Origin: Phaseolus vulgaris
Lineage: Eukaryota; Streptophyta; Magnoliopsida; Fabales; Fabaceae
Length of the DNA stretch: 64,000 nt
Direction: 5' to 3'
Assembly: GCF_000499845.2 (NCBI RefSeq)
Contig: NC_023753.2
Location: forward strand, 22,413,932-22,477,931
A program made the translations under genes and the position numbers. Under the pieces are notes generated by a model. It ran no database searches, was not told the DNA's origin, and saw only the letters and a list, made by a program, of their open reading frames with translations. This document shows, piece by piece, positions 29,657-39,719 of the stretch. The number at the start of each line of letters is the position of its first letter. Position 1 is the first letter of the stretch.

Positions 29657-30209
29657 TGATGACTCTTTAATTTGACAAGTGTACCTAGTCAGAAGTAATA
29701 AATTGTCCCTAAGGACAGATATTGAACCCACAAGAAACATTTCTAAATTCTCAAGTATAATATTCACTAAATATCAAAAAGATGTGCAAAAGTTTGTTTG
29801 AAAGGTTGTTGGTGTCATTAATTTATATAAAAAATTAAATAAAAACAAAGTAAACGATTTAGATTATTCAATTAAGAAGATTGGGATTGGGGTTAATCTT
29901 TCTCACTCGTCTGTATTCTCAATGAATAAAAACAAATAACACTACAACTTGATTGATATTGATGCACATATAAAAATCATTCATATTGATTCTTCGCATA
30001 TAAAAATATTAAAATTGTCTCCTAAATATTGATTTCTCACATATTTATAAAAACGACAAACAAATGTTATAGAGCAATTAACATTTCAAATATATTCCTA
30101 GAATTCAAATATGTTAACCATTATCATTTAGGTCAGATACTTAGAAGTATTTTCCAGTCAAATGTAAGGATCAAAATCATGAATAAAGATTCAAACTTTA
30201 AGAATAAAA
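29657..30209 (-). repeat. Athila-like LTR fragment, minus orientation
   Basis: Begins tgatgactctttaatttgac, the reverse complement of the LTR end at 39,690-39,719, and runs through the same sequence until it meets the plus-orientation LTR at 30,220. About half an LTR. Confidence 0.75.
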
Positions 30210-30219
30210 TGTGATAATA

Positions 30220-30770
30220 TGATAAGTGTCATACTTCAGTAATATTTCATACAAAAAGATAGGCACATGTTGACTTTAATTGATAATAGAGTTATAATTC
30301 AACCTCTAATTTAGAAATTTGAATCTTTTTACATATTTTTTGCATTATAGGATGAAAAAGAACAATTTATTCCCAAATTTGTGTTAATTTCAGGAATCTA
30401 GGGGAAGATGGAGATAAAAGGGCTAAAAGAGAATGGACAAGTTAAAGACAAGATGAAAAGACAAAATTGGAGCATTGAAAACTCGTCCAAAAAAGATCAC
30501 TCCAGAAGGCTCGCTTTAGCAAGTTCACTCTTGATGCGGACATCCAAACCAAAGGGCATGGTGAGCAGGAACTTGACCAAGCAATTGCAGACTTAGGCGA
30601 ACCCATGACAAGAGGAAGGCTTAAAAAGGCACAAGAGACTTTACCACACAAGGTGGCTAATCTTTTGGAGGCCCAATTGTTGAATTGCCCACAGTTTAAA
30701 AAGACTTCGCTAATTACATGCACAACATGTTTGGATCCTTTAAAAAGACTTTGCTGAACCTAGAACCAGA
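30220..30770 (+). repeat. Athila-like LTR, plus, left part
   Basis: TGATAAGTGTCATACTTCAG, parallel to the start of the LTR at 26,361. Interrupted at 30,770 by another gypsy element; it resumes at 38,818 and ends GAGTCATCA at 39,719, total about 1,453 bp. Confidence 0.7.
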
Positions 30771-31149
30771 TGGAAAGTATCAACTTAACCACTGAGGCAA
30801 ATGATCCATCTTGAAATATAAGGATTGTAGTTTCGTCTTATTTTCTTACAAACAAGAAAAGACCTATAGCTAAATTTGTATTTATACACTGTTGGAACTC
30901 AGAATGAGGGACGAATGAATATTTTGGCATTTTTAAGAGAGAGTATTTCTCAGCTTGGGTTTTTCCCTGCATCTTGCGATCTTATCAAGAATCCACCAAT
31001 TCTTGTGGCGATCATCCTTAGGCTTATCAAACTTTGTTTGTGGCGCCTTCCTTTATTCAGGTTTTTATTGTTACTATTTTTTAATTTTCTCCGTTTCGTA
31101 ACCCTAAATTCCCAATTTTTTGTTGTCAGTTCTATTTGGATTCATATCA
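30771..31149 (+). repeat. 5' LTR of the decayed gypsy element
   Basis: Direct repeat of 38,441-38,817, with roughly fifteen base differences or small indels by eye, so older than the Tat element at the window start. Confidence 0.85.
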
Positions 31150-31151
31150 GT

Positions 31152-31165
31152 TGGTATTCAGAGCA
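31152..31165 (+). other. PBS, initiator tRNA-Met type
   Basis: tggtattcagagca follows the LTR by two bases; it differs by one inserted t from the common tggtatcagagc. Confidence 0.8.
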
Positions 31166-31224
31166 AAGGTTTGAGTCATAATACAATTGTGCATCCTGTT
31201 TTTGTTTTTTTTTCCTCATTACTA

Positions 31225-31360
31225 TTCACGGTATTGTTCACGTATTCGTACTGTTTTGCACTGTTCACGTATTTTCGTACTGTTTCGCACTGTTCACGTA
31301 TTTTTCATACTGTTTCATATCGTTCACATAACCTTTTTTCGTACTGTTTGGCACTGTTCA
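31225..31360 (+). repeat. Irregular tandem repeat in the 5' leader
   Basis: Units cacgtatt(t)cgtactgtttcgcactgtt of 27, 29, 30 and 34 bp, growing by T insertions. It lies between PBS and gag. Confidence 0.8.
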
Positions 31361-32018
31361 TTTAAAAAAACAAAAAAAAAAGAGGAGGAAAACAAAAATA
31401 GAAAAAAAAAACAAGAGGATAACAGAAATAGAAAAATAGAACTTATCCAGTACATACTTGTTGTTTGTTAAAAGTTCTGAAAGTGTCATGTCTACATATT
31501 TTATTTTCTCTATATATTGTTTTGCTTGTTTTTAATTGTCTTGCTTCTTTGTTGATAGTGAAATTGTTCTTCACTATTTTGTTCTTTACTATTTTTTAAT
31601 TGATTGTTAAAATACAAAAAAAAAAAGTATTTTAAGCTTCTGATTGCTACCTTTGAAAGCGATTCTTGATTATTGACTGCTTGATTCTTGTAAGAACCTT
31701 AAGTAGAGAAGGAATGGTAAAAGGCAGTGTGATCATTATATAAAACAAAACCTTATTGTGTGAAACACGAGTGTTAAGTGTAAACACGTGAGAAAGTGGT
31801 GTGAGGCCTAAACTTATTATTATTTTTAATCTGTTTATTTGAGCATGGCAGGTGATATGATTCCAATAGCAAGGTATAGATGATTCTTTGACATTTTATG
31901 GAATCAACTTGAGTTGGAGAATGAAGAGGCACTTTTATAGAAATGGATCAATGTTCTATGTTTCAAGAACTCACCAAAACTTGCACCAAACACCAAACTC
32001 ACATGGAAGTTCCATTTC
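31361..32018 (+). other. Leader and degraded start of gag of the decayed gypsy element
   Basis: A-rich and T-rich leader, then around 31,947-32,010 a short readable stretch (MDQCSMFQELTKTC) that resembles a gypsy gag N-terminus. No long frame. Confidence 0.45.
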
Positions 32019-32210
32019 TTGTCAATTGAACCGATTAAAAGATGAAGGAAAGCAAATGAACCGATTAAATTGCTAAAGAAATGAAAGTAACCGATTGAAA
32101 AGCTTCACAAATGAAATGCACCGAACAAAAGCAAGGAAGGAAGAAGATGAACCGATTGAAACATGAAACTAAACAAGAACACCGAATAGAAAGCAAGAAA
32201 GGAACCTAAA
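32019..32210 (+). repeat. About 30-bp tandem repeat with CCGATT core, six copies
   Basis: The ccgatt (or ccgaac, ccgaat) core starts at 32,031, 32,061, 32,091, 32,121, 32,152 and 32,182. Units resemble caaatgaaccgattaaaag. The core is the same as in the copia dyads around 15,700 and 21,400. Confidence 0.85.
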
Positions 32211-32274
32211 ACATGTTTAGGAATTCAAATAGGCACGAAAATGGAATGAGAAGATGAAGAAGAAAGATGACTTA

Positions 32275-32892
32275 TGTGGTTGTAGTTCTTGGTTGATGAA
32301 CACGCCACTTGAAGTGTGAATGCTCCAAGATAAGTGTGAATTGCCGCCACTTGAGGGAACCAAGGCTCTCAAGATGAGACTAGGAAGAGGAGAAGGCTAA
32401 TTCTCACTACACTCAATCACCAATTTGGGAGAGTTTTGTTACTTCAAATATCAATTCTCCATTATGAAGGACCTAAGCCCACCTTTTATAGGAGCAAGGG
32501 CCGGTCATGGCTTACAAAGCTTGTACCACAAGCTAACCAAAAGACTCCTAAGCTAACGCCTATAGTGACTCATGAAGAGTCACCTTCTAGAAAATTCTAA
32601 ACTAAAGCCTAAAGATGCTTTACAAAAGAGGTTTCTTTAGGTTTCCCTCTTAGCACCTACCTAAACACTATTTTATATTATTTACAAATTTATACAAAAG
32701 AAACTATAAAGAGAGATATTTAATTGAAGCCCAGTCTTGAAAGCTTGTAGACTTCTTTGGCTTTAGGCTTGATCCTCTCTTTATTTTATGTCTTCTTTGA
32801 ATTTTGAGAAGACTAGAAGGAAGAACTTCAAATGTGTAGGTGAATGACCTCTTCCTTCATTAATAAAAGCCTCCTTTATTTGATTCTCATCA
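32275..32892 (-). repeat. 3' LTR (left) of the gag-only element
   Basis: Its inner end continues the gag frame (EEYDENQIKEAF). TATA-like cctataaaagg on the minus strand at 32,482-32,492. Confidence 0.85.
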
Positions 32893-33923
32893 TACTCCTC
32901 GAGTTGGAGAGAATTCGACCACGAATTCTGAATCCCTGCATATAACAAAGACAGTTTATTTTTACAATTAAAAGTTGAATAAAAAGGAAAACATGACTTA
33001 GAATTTGGAAGCAAGGGAAGTTCAGAAAAGGAAATCCTATAAACAGACCAAGTTGGAAAAATTTGTTTGGGAATGATGATATGTTTTGGAAAAAGACCTC
33101 TTAAATGGGGAAAACCATTAGGAGGTATGAAAAAATCATCCCTAACATTTTTTAACCAAGATGGTGTTGAAATAGGAACCTTGGGTAATGAAAAAGATAA
33201 GGAAGGAAAACACCTTGGATGTGAAAGGATAAGACTCATGTCAACTTGGCATTCTTTGTCTTTTTCAGTTTTACTTTTGGTAGGTGGGTGAGTTAGGTCT
33301 TGTTTTACCTTGTTTATCTTTAAGATTTGTTTTTGTGGAAAATGAAAAGCTATGTGCCCAAAACCTAAACATTTAAAACATTTGATATTTGAAGTTTTGG
33401 TAGGTGACTTAGGAATAGAAGGATTTGTGGTAGAAACTTTTTTTGGAAACATGGTTTGTTTGGAAAAATTGGAAAGAGAAATTTGAGTAGAAATTTTGTT
33501 TGCATCCTTCCTAGAAGAGTTGTAAAACCCATCATCATGAGTATTTTTGAAAGTTTTTTTCAAAAGATATGATTCCACCTTGATGGTTTTGCGAAACACT
33601 CTCTTTAAAGAATAGTACTCTTTTAATTCTACAAAGTCTCTAATATCTCTTCTCAAACCACGTACAAACCATTTAATCTTTGACTCTTCATTAGCATGCA
33701 TATTCATTTTAGTCAAAGTTGTTTCAAAATCTTTAAAGTATTCATCTACCATCCTATGTCCTTGAGGAAGCCTTTGGAACTTCAACAAGTTGTCCTTCCT
33801 AAAAGGAGGAACAAACCTCGCGCGCATACACTCTTTCAAATCATTCCAAGAAACCACGGGAGGTCTCTTGCGATATATAATGTCCATTACAATGCTATGC
33901 CACCATTCTTTGGCATAGTCCAA
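32781..33923 (-). CDS. Gag-like protein of the gag-only gypsy element, C-terminus runs into the LTR
   Basis: 380 codons open from a TTG at 33,923 (LDYAKEWWHSI); an upstream ATG in frame is not evident, so the N-terminus may be lost. Retrotransposon gag blocks: WWHSIVMDIIYRKRPPVVSW, FQRLPQGHRMVDEYFKDFE, FVRGLRRDIRDFVEL (residues about 6-125). A knuckle CFKCLGFGHIAFHF (about residue 189) has Phe as fourth ligand. The tail (LLPNSKSCFPFYS... then NSWSNSLQLEEYDENQIKEAF) resembles the extreme 3' coding end of related gypsy elements, so gag seems fused directly to the pol end by a large deletion, a common layout for non-autonomous copies. The last 38 codons lie in the LTR. Confidence 0.75.
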   Translation of the reverse strand: MDYAKEWWHSIVMDIIYRKRPPVVSWNDLKECMRARFVPPFRKDNLLKFQRLPQGHRMVDEYFKDFETTLTKMNMHANEESKIKWFVRGLRRDIRDFVELKEYYSLKRVFRKTIKVESYLLKKTFKNTHDDGFYNSSRKDANKISTQISLSNFSKQTMFPKKVSTTNPSIPKSPTKTSNIKCFKCLGFGHIAFHFPQKQILKINKVKQDLTHPPTKSKTEKDKECQVDMSLILSHPRCFPSLSFSLPKVPISTPSWLKNVRDDFFIPPNGFPHLRGLFPKHIIIPKQIFPTWSVYRISFSELPLLPNSKSCFPFYSTFNCKNKLSLLYAGIQNSWSNSLQLEEYDENQIKEAFINEGRGHSPTHLKFFLLVFSKFKEDIK

Positions 33924-35083
33924 AAAGGATAATGCTGTTTGGAAGAATCACTGCTGGAATATGAAGCCATTTATAAAAGAAAACAGCAAACAAAATAGCA
34001 CACAAATGTTAAGAAAACAATGTTAGCAAACACAATGAGATGAAAATGCCGAAGTGAAGTGTCACTGAAAACACTCCTAAGAAAGAATACTCCCTTTACC
34101 AATCTGATCTTGAGGCCTTTAGTAACCTCAAATGAAAGATGTCAAAGCAATAGCACACAATCTCAAAGCTAATCACCACAAAACCAAAGAAACAATAAAA
34201 GACAAACAAGAAAAGGTATAAACAAGAAAAGGTTATAACAAAAGGATACAAGATGTATGACAAACTCAAAGAGTAATGAAGAAAAGACAAGCAAGAAAAT
34301 AAGGTACTCAATGAAAAAAGAAGGCACACAAAAGAGACCTAAAGAAAAGCACTAGATTAGATGAAGAAAACAAAAAACAGAACTACTGGAAAAAAAAATT
34401 TGTGCAAACTGTGCGTGATGTTTACAGATTTATCTGGAATGATATAAAGCGAACTGGATTATGAAATTGTAACCACAGAAAATTCAAGATCTTATCTCAA
34501 TAATGGCACTGGAATTACTCAAAAACAGTAAGCCAATTAATTGTGATAAATTTTCTAAAATCGCTGCCAGATTACCGTATTTTTTTTTGGCAGAAGTACA
34601 CACTTTTTGTATTTTATTTATCATTTTTTTTGTACTTTGAATTTTGAAGTACTTCTTTTTTCTACTCTTTTATAACACCTTGACGAACACAAATCCAGAA
34701 TTTCAGAAATTTCCAGTAAGTAAATCAATTGCTATAAGGCAAAACAGTCAGCACATTTGCAGAAAACAGAGGAATCCTAACAGGAAAGAAAAACAGAATT
34801 AAGAACTAGCAAAGACATAATGGAAATGATGTGTAAGAACTTGTATAGATCTAAAATACAAGTATGAACTCAATACTAAACAGAAAATGCATCAAAGGAT
34901 CAAGAATCAAACACAGAAAACTGTTCTGAACACAAAATCAAGAAACAAAAATAACAACAAAAGGACTACAAAGAAGTGATGACATTCTTGGAAAAACATG
35001 ACTATGACAAAACTTATAAGGATTCAAAAATTAAAATGACACAAACACAATGTAATATCAAAAAGAAAACAGCAAGAAAACTA
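33924..35083 (-). other. Leader region of the gag-only element
   Basis: A-rich on the plus strand, no frame. It would be the 5' leader between the right LTR and gag. No tRNA-like PBS at the LTR edge was recognised. Confidence 0.55.
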
Positions 35084-35701
35084 TGTGGTTGTAGTTCTTG
35101 GTTGATGAACACGCCACTTGAAGCGTGAATGCCTCAAGATAAGTGTGAATTGCAGCCACTTGAGGGAACCAAGGCTCTCAAGATGAGACTAGGAAAAGGA
35201 GAAGGCAAGTTCTCACTACACTCAATCACCAATTTGGGAGAGTTTTGTTACTTCAAATATCAATTCTCCATTATGAAGGACCTAAGCCCACCTTTTATAG
35301 GAGCAAGGGCCGGTCATGGCTTACAAAGCTTGTACCACAAGCTAACCAAAAGACTCCTAAGCTAACGCCTATAGTGACTCATGAAGAGTCACCTTCTAGA
35401 AAATTCTAAACTAAAGCCTAAAGATGCTTTACAAAAGAGGTTTCTTTAGGTTTCCCTCTTAGCACCTACCTAAACACTATTTTATATTATTTACAAATTT
35501 ATACAAAAGAAACTATAAAGAGAGATATTTAATTGAAGCCCATTCTTGAAAGCTTGTAGACTTCTTTGGCTTTAGGCTTGATCCTCTCTTTATTTTATGT
35601 CTTCTTTGAATTTTGAGAAGACTAAAAGGAAGAACTTCAAATGTGTAGGTGAATGACCTCTTCCTTCATTAATAAAAGCCTCCTTTATTTGATTCTCATC
35701 A
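35084..35701 (-). repeat. 5' LTR (right) of the gag-only element
   Basis: Near-identical to 32,275-32,892. TATA-like cctataaaagg on the minus strand at about 35,291-35,301 would drive leftward transcription. Confidence 0.85.
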
Positions 35702-36714
35702 TAAACAACAACAAATGCAAGCTTTCACACAACATTTGGAGAGAGTAATAAAACAACAACGTGATGGACTCTTTGAGAGGTTGGATTAAATGCAGCAGGC
35801 ACAACAAGAAAATCATGGAGATAGGAGGAGGAGAAAAGATGAAGGAGAACAAAGAACTCTGAGAATTGATGGAATAAAAATTAAATATTCCCACATTCAA
35901 TGGGAAGAGTGATCTTGAAGCCTACTTGGAATGGGAGATTAAAGTATAACATGTGTTCGCCTGCAGTGAGTATAATGATGAGCAAAAGATGAAGTTGGCA
36001 GCAGCTGAATTTTCACATTATGCCTTAACTTGGTGGAATAAATACCAAAGGGAGAGAATTAGATATGAGGAACCCATGGTGAACACTTGGACTGAAATGA
36101 GAAGGATTATGAGAAAGAGATATATTTCAACAAGCTACAATAGGGAGTTGCAACTCAAACTTCAAAAGATGACTCAAGGGAATAGAAGTGTGGAAGAGTA
36201 TTTTAAAGAGATGGAGGTGACCATGATTAGAGCTGCAAAGAATGAAGAAAATGAAGCAATCATGGCAAGGTTTTTTAATGGATTAAATCATGATATTAGG
36301 GATGTTGTGGAGCTGCAAGAGTATGTTGACATGAAAGAGTTGTTGCACAAGGCTAACCAAGTAGAACAACAACTCAAGAGGAATGGAATCATGAGGAGGA
36401 GTTCTAACAATAATAAAAATTTCAATTGGAAGGATAAGGTGATGAAGGATAAAGGAGTTCCCTCAAGTTCAGTCACATCTTCAAGTGGAAAGTCACCTCA
36501 TAGATATAGTAATTCACCACCTAAAAGGAAAACAAGTGAGGTAAAATGTTTCAAATGCTTAGGAAGAGGAAATTATGCTTCAGAATGTCCAACAAAAAAG
36601 AATATGATCATTTTATCAAAAACACAAATAGTCAGTGAACCTTCAAGTGAAGAAGAGAAGGAAGAGGTAGAGGTGGAGTTGGATACATTGGAGGGTGATT
36701 TGTTGATGATTTGA
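35702..36714 (+). pseudogene. gag of the decayed gypsy element
   Basis: Sequence from 35,702 is gag (QQQMQAFTQHLERV, broken by stops), then open from 35,953 for 253 codons. Blocks ALTWWNKYQRER, RYISTSYNRELQLKLQKM, GNRSVEEYFKEME and GLNHDIRDVVELQ are typical Ty3/gypsy gag. Knuckle CFKCLGRGNYASEC has Asn for the His ligand. A Glu-rich tail follows, and TGA at 36,712 ends it; the same frame continues into protease. The left part of gag is separated by the minus-strand element. Confidence 0.85.
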
Positions 36715-38484
36715 AGGCTTATGGGAAGCAAAATGCATGCTTTGGACCAAATCCAAAGGGAAAATATTTTCCATACTAGATGTTCTATTCAAGGGAAAAT
36801 ATGTTCGCTTATAGTTGATTGAGGAAGTTGCACCAATGTACCTAACTTAAGACTAGTTACCAAATTGAATTTGGAGACAAAACCGCATCCAAAGCCATAC
36901 AAGCTTCAATGGCTTAGTGAAGATAGAGAGATCACAGTCAACAAGCAAGTAGAGGTTAACCTATCCATAGGAAAATATAATGACAATGTCTTGTATGATG
37001 TGCTTCCAATGGAGGCAACTCACATTTTGTTAGGGGGGCCATGGAAGTTTGAGAACAAAGTTATTCATGATGGTTTCACCAATAAAATATTTTTCATGCA
37101 CAATAACAAGAAGATCATCCTCAAACCCTTATCTTCTAGAGAGGTGTGTGAGGATCAAATGAAATTGAGAGAAAAGAGAGTTCAAGAGAAAAGAGAGATG
37201 AGTGAAACACCTATACAGAACAAGAGCGAAACACCAAAAGAGAGAGAAACACATGAGAGAAAAATGAGTGGATTACTGAAAGTGAAGAAGTTGCTACTTT
37301 CTAGCAAACCTCTTTATTTACCTTATTACAAAAACAACACTTTGGTTGTTGACCATTCTAACCAAATTAATTTGCTTCCTAGTGTTGATTCTCTTTTGCA
37401 GGAGCTCCAAACTCAAGTTGAAGAATTGATGAACAAAGGATGGGTACAAGAGACCATGAGCCCATGTGTTGTTCCAATAATTTTGGTGTCTAAAAATGAT
37501 GGTTATTGGAGGATGTGCACAAATTGCAGAGCACTCAATAACATTACCATTAAGTATAAACACCATATTCCCAGGTTAGATGATTTATTGGATGAATTGT
37601 ATGGTGCTTGTATATTTTCAAAAATTGACTTAAGAAGTGATTACCATCAAATTAGGATTAGGGAGGGGAATGAATGGAAAACTGTCTTTACAACAAAATA
37701 TGGATTCTATGAGTGGTGTGTGTTGCTATTTGGGCTAACAAATGCCTCAAGCACTTTTATGAGATTAATGAACCATGTTTTGAAAGAATTTTTGGGCAAA
37801 ATTGTTATGGTGTATTTTGATGACATCTTGATTTATAGCACTACTTTGGAATTACATGTGGAACATTTGTGTGTTGTTTTAAATGTTCTTAAAACAGAAA
37901 ATTTGTATGCTAATCTTGAGAAATGCATATTTTGTACTGAACAAATTGCATTCTTGTGTTTTATTGTAAGTGCCAAAGGAGTTCATGTAGATTATGAAAA
38001 GGTGACGGCTATCCAAGAATTATCTTTACATCATACTGAGTTTGCTTACAATATGGTTGTTGATAGCACAACGAATTGTTATCCATTCGAAATTTTGTAT
38101 GGATTAAATCCTTTAACTCCATTAGATTTTTTACCTATGCCTAACATTTCTGTTTTAAAGCATAAAGATTCTCAGGCTAAGGTTGACTATATGAGAAAGC
38201 TACATGAAAAGGTTAAAGCAGAAGTTGTTGAAGAAAAAGGTAAAGGTTATTCTAAACAAGCTAACAAAGGAAGAAAGAAAGTAATCTTTGATCCTAGAGA
38301 TGGGGTCTGGGTACACATGAGGAACGAAATGTTAACTAGACAAAGAAAATCCAAGCTCCAACCTAGACGGGATGGACTTTTTCAAGTGTTAGAAATGATT
38401 AATGACAATGCCTACAAGATTAATCTTCCAAGTAAGTACATGGAAAGTATCAACTTAACCACTGAGGCAAATGATCCTTCTTGA
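36715..38484 (+). pseudogene. Protease - RT - integrase end of the decayed gypsy element, large in-frame deletion
   Basis: Same frame as gag. The protease active site has TGA at 36,820-36,822 in place of the Ser codon (D-stop-GSCTN). From 36,865 the frame is open for 539 codons: protease C-terminus ([11 protein letters not shown]), RT with [27 protein letters not shown] and an intact YFDDILIYS (about 37,810), then at about 38,020 it jumps from just after RT to the integrase end ([15 protein letters not shown]). RNase H and the integrase catalytic core are absent. The last codons ([13 protein letters not shown]) overlap the 3' LTR. The junction is in frame, which could be chance or deletion followed by continued spread. 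Confidence 0.85.
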
Positions 38485-38817
38485 AATATAAGGATTGTAG
38501 TTTTGTCTTATTTTCTTACAAACAAGAAAAGACCTATAGCTAAATTTGTATTTATACACTGTTGGAACTCAGAATGAGGGACGAATGAATATTTTGGCAA
38601 TTTTAAGAGAGAGTATTTCTCTACTAGGGTTTTTCCCTGCATCTTGCGATCTTATCAAGAATCCACCAATTCTTGTGGCGATCATCCTTAGGCTTATCAA
38701 ACTTTGTTTGTGGCACCTTCCTTTATCCAGGTTTTTATTGTTACTGATTTTGAATTTCCTCCGTTCTGTAACCCTAAATTCCCAATTTTGCTGTCAGTTC
38801 TATTTGGATTCATATCA
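38441..38817 (+). repeat. 3' LTR of the decayed gypsy element
   Basis: Direct repeat of 30,771-31,149; ends catatca. Confidence 0.85.
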
Positions 38818-39719
38818 ACTCTAGTAAAGTTGGTTTTTTTCTTGTGAAACTCACTTAAGCAAGCAATATTTCGCTTGAGCGAGATGCCACTTAATCCAAG
38901 CCCAATTAGGTTAAATAAAAGGCGTGAGGCATAACCCTATGGATGATTGAGAGGATATTCAAAGAAAGAAAACCCTAGAGAAGGCAGTTGTCAAGGAAAA
39001 ACACCCTAGATCTTCTTTTCTTGCTTGTCATGCTTGTAATGGCCAATATGAGTGGCTAAGTCTTCCCTTTAGGATTGGAAGTAATTTGTTCAACCTCTTA
39101 TGTATTGAGGTGATATTTATTTATAATATTTTGTTCTTGATTGATGATTGGTGTTATCATTTTATTCTTAAAGTTTGAATCTTTATTCATAATTTTGATC
39201 CTAAGATTTGACTGGAAAGTACTTCTAAGCATTTTACCTAAATGATAATGCTTAACATATTTGAATGCTAGGAATAGATTTGAAATGTTAATTGCTTTAT
39301 AACATTTGTTCGTAATGATAAGATTTTTTTATAAATATGCGATGAATCGATATTTAGGAGACATTCTTAATAATTTTGTATACGATGAATCTATATGAAT
39401 GATTTTTATATGTGTATCAATGTCAATCAAGATGGAATGTTATATGTTTTTATTCACTGAAGATACATACGAATGAGAAGGATTAACACCAATCCCAATT
39501 TTCTCAATTGAATCATTGAAATCATTTACTTTACTTTTATTTAATTTATTACAAATTCATGATACAAACAACCTTTCAAACAAACTTTTACACATCTTTT
39601 TACATTTAGTAAATATTATACTTGAGATTTTAGAATTGTTCCTTGTGGGTTCAATATCCGTCCTTAAGAACAATTTATTACTTCTGACTCGGTATACTCG
39701 CCGAATTAAAGAGTCATCA
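38818..39719 (+). repeat. Athila-like LTR, plus, right part
   Basis: Continues the LTR begun at 30,220. Shares with 26,361-27,651 the blocks aatatgagtggctaagt, cttgattgatgattgg and the end ...acttctgac...gtcatca. Contains gcttgagcgag motif at 38,868-38,882. Confidence 0.72.

Larger units (their letters stand above)
32275..35701 (-). mobile_element. Gag-only non-autonomous gypsy element, minus strand
   Basis: Two 618-bp direct repeats (32,275-32,892 and 35,084-35,701; TGATGAGAATC...CAACCACA on the minus strand), about ten differences between them, bracket only 2.2 kb with a single gag-like frame. No protease, RT or integrase is present, so movement would need enzymes from elsewhere. A TATA box (cctataaaagg) is in each LTR. 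Flanks actta and taaac do not match, and no PBS was recognised, so boundaries may be altered. Confidence 0.78.
30771..38817 (+). mobile_element. Decayed Ty3/gypsy element inside the Athila-like LTR
   Basis: Direct repeats 30,771-31,149 and 38,441-38,817 (tggaaagtatc...catatca, about 378 bp) bracket a PBS, gag and a deleted pol. The 3' LTR start overlaps the end of the pol frame. No matching 5-bp duplicate is found (ccaga left, actct right). A minus-strand gag-only element (32,275-35,701) splits its gag region. Confidence 0.8.
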
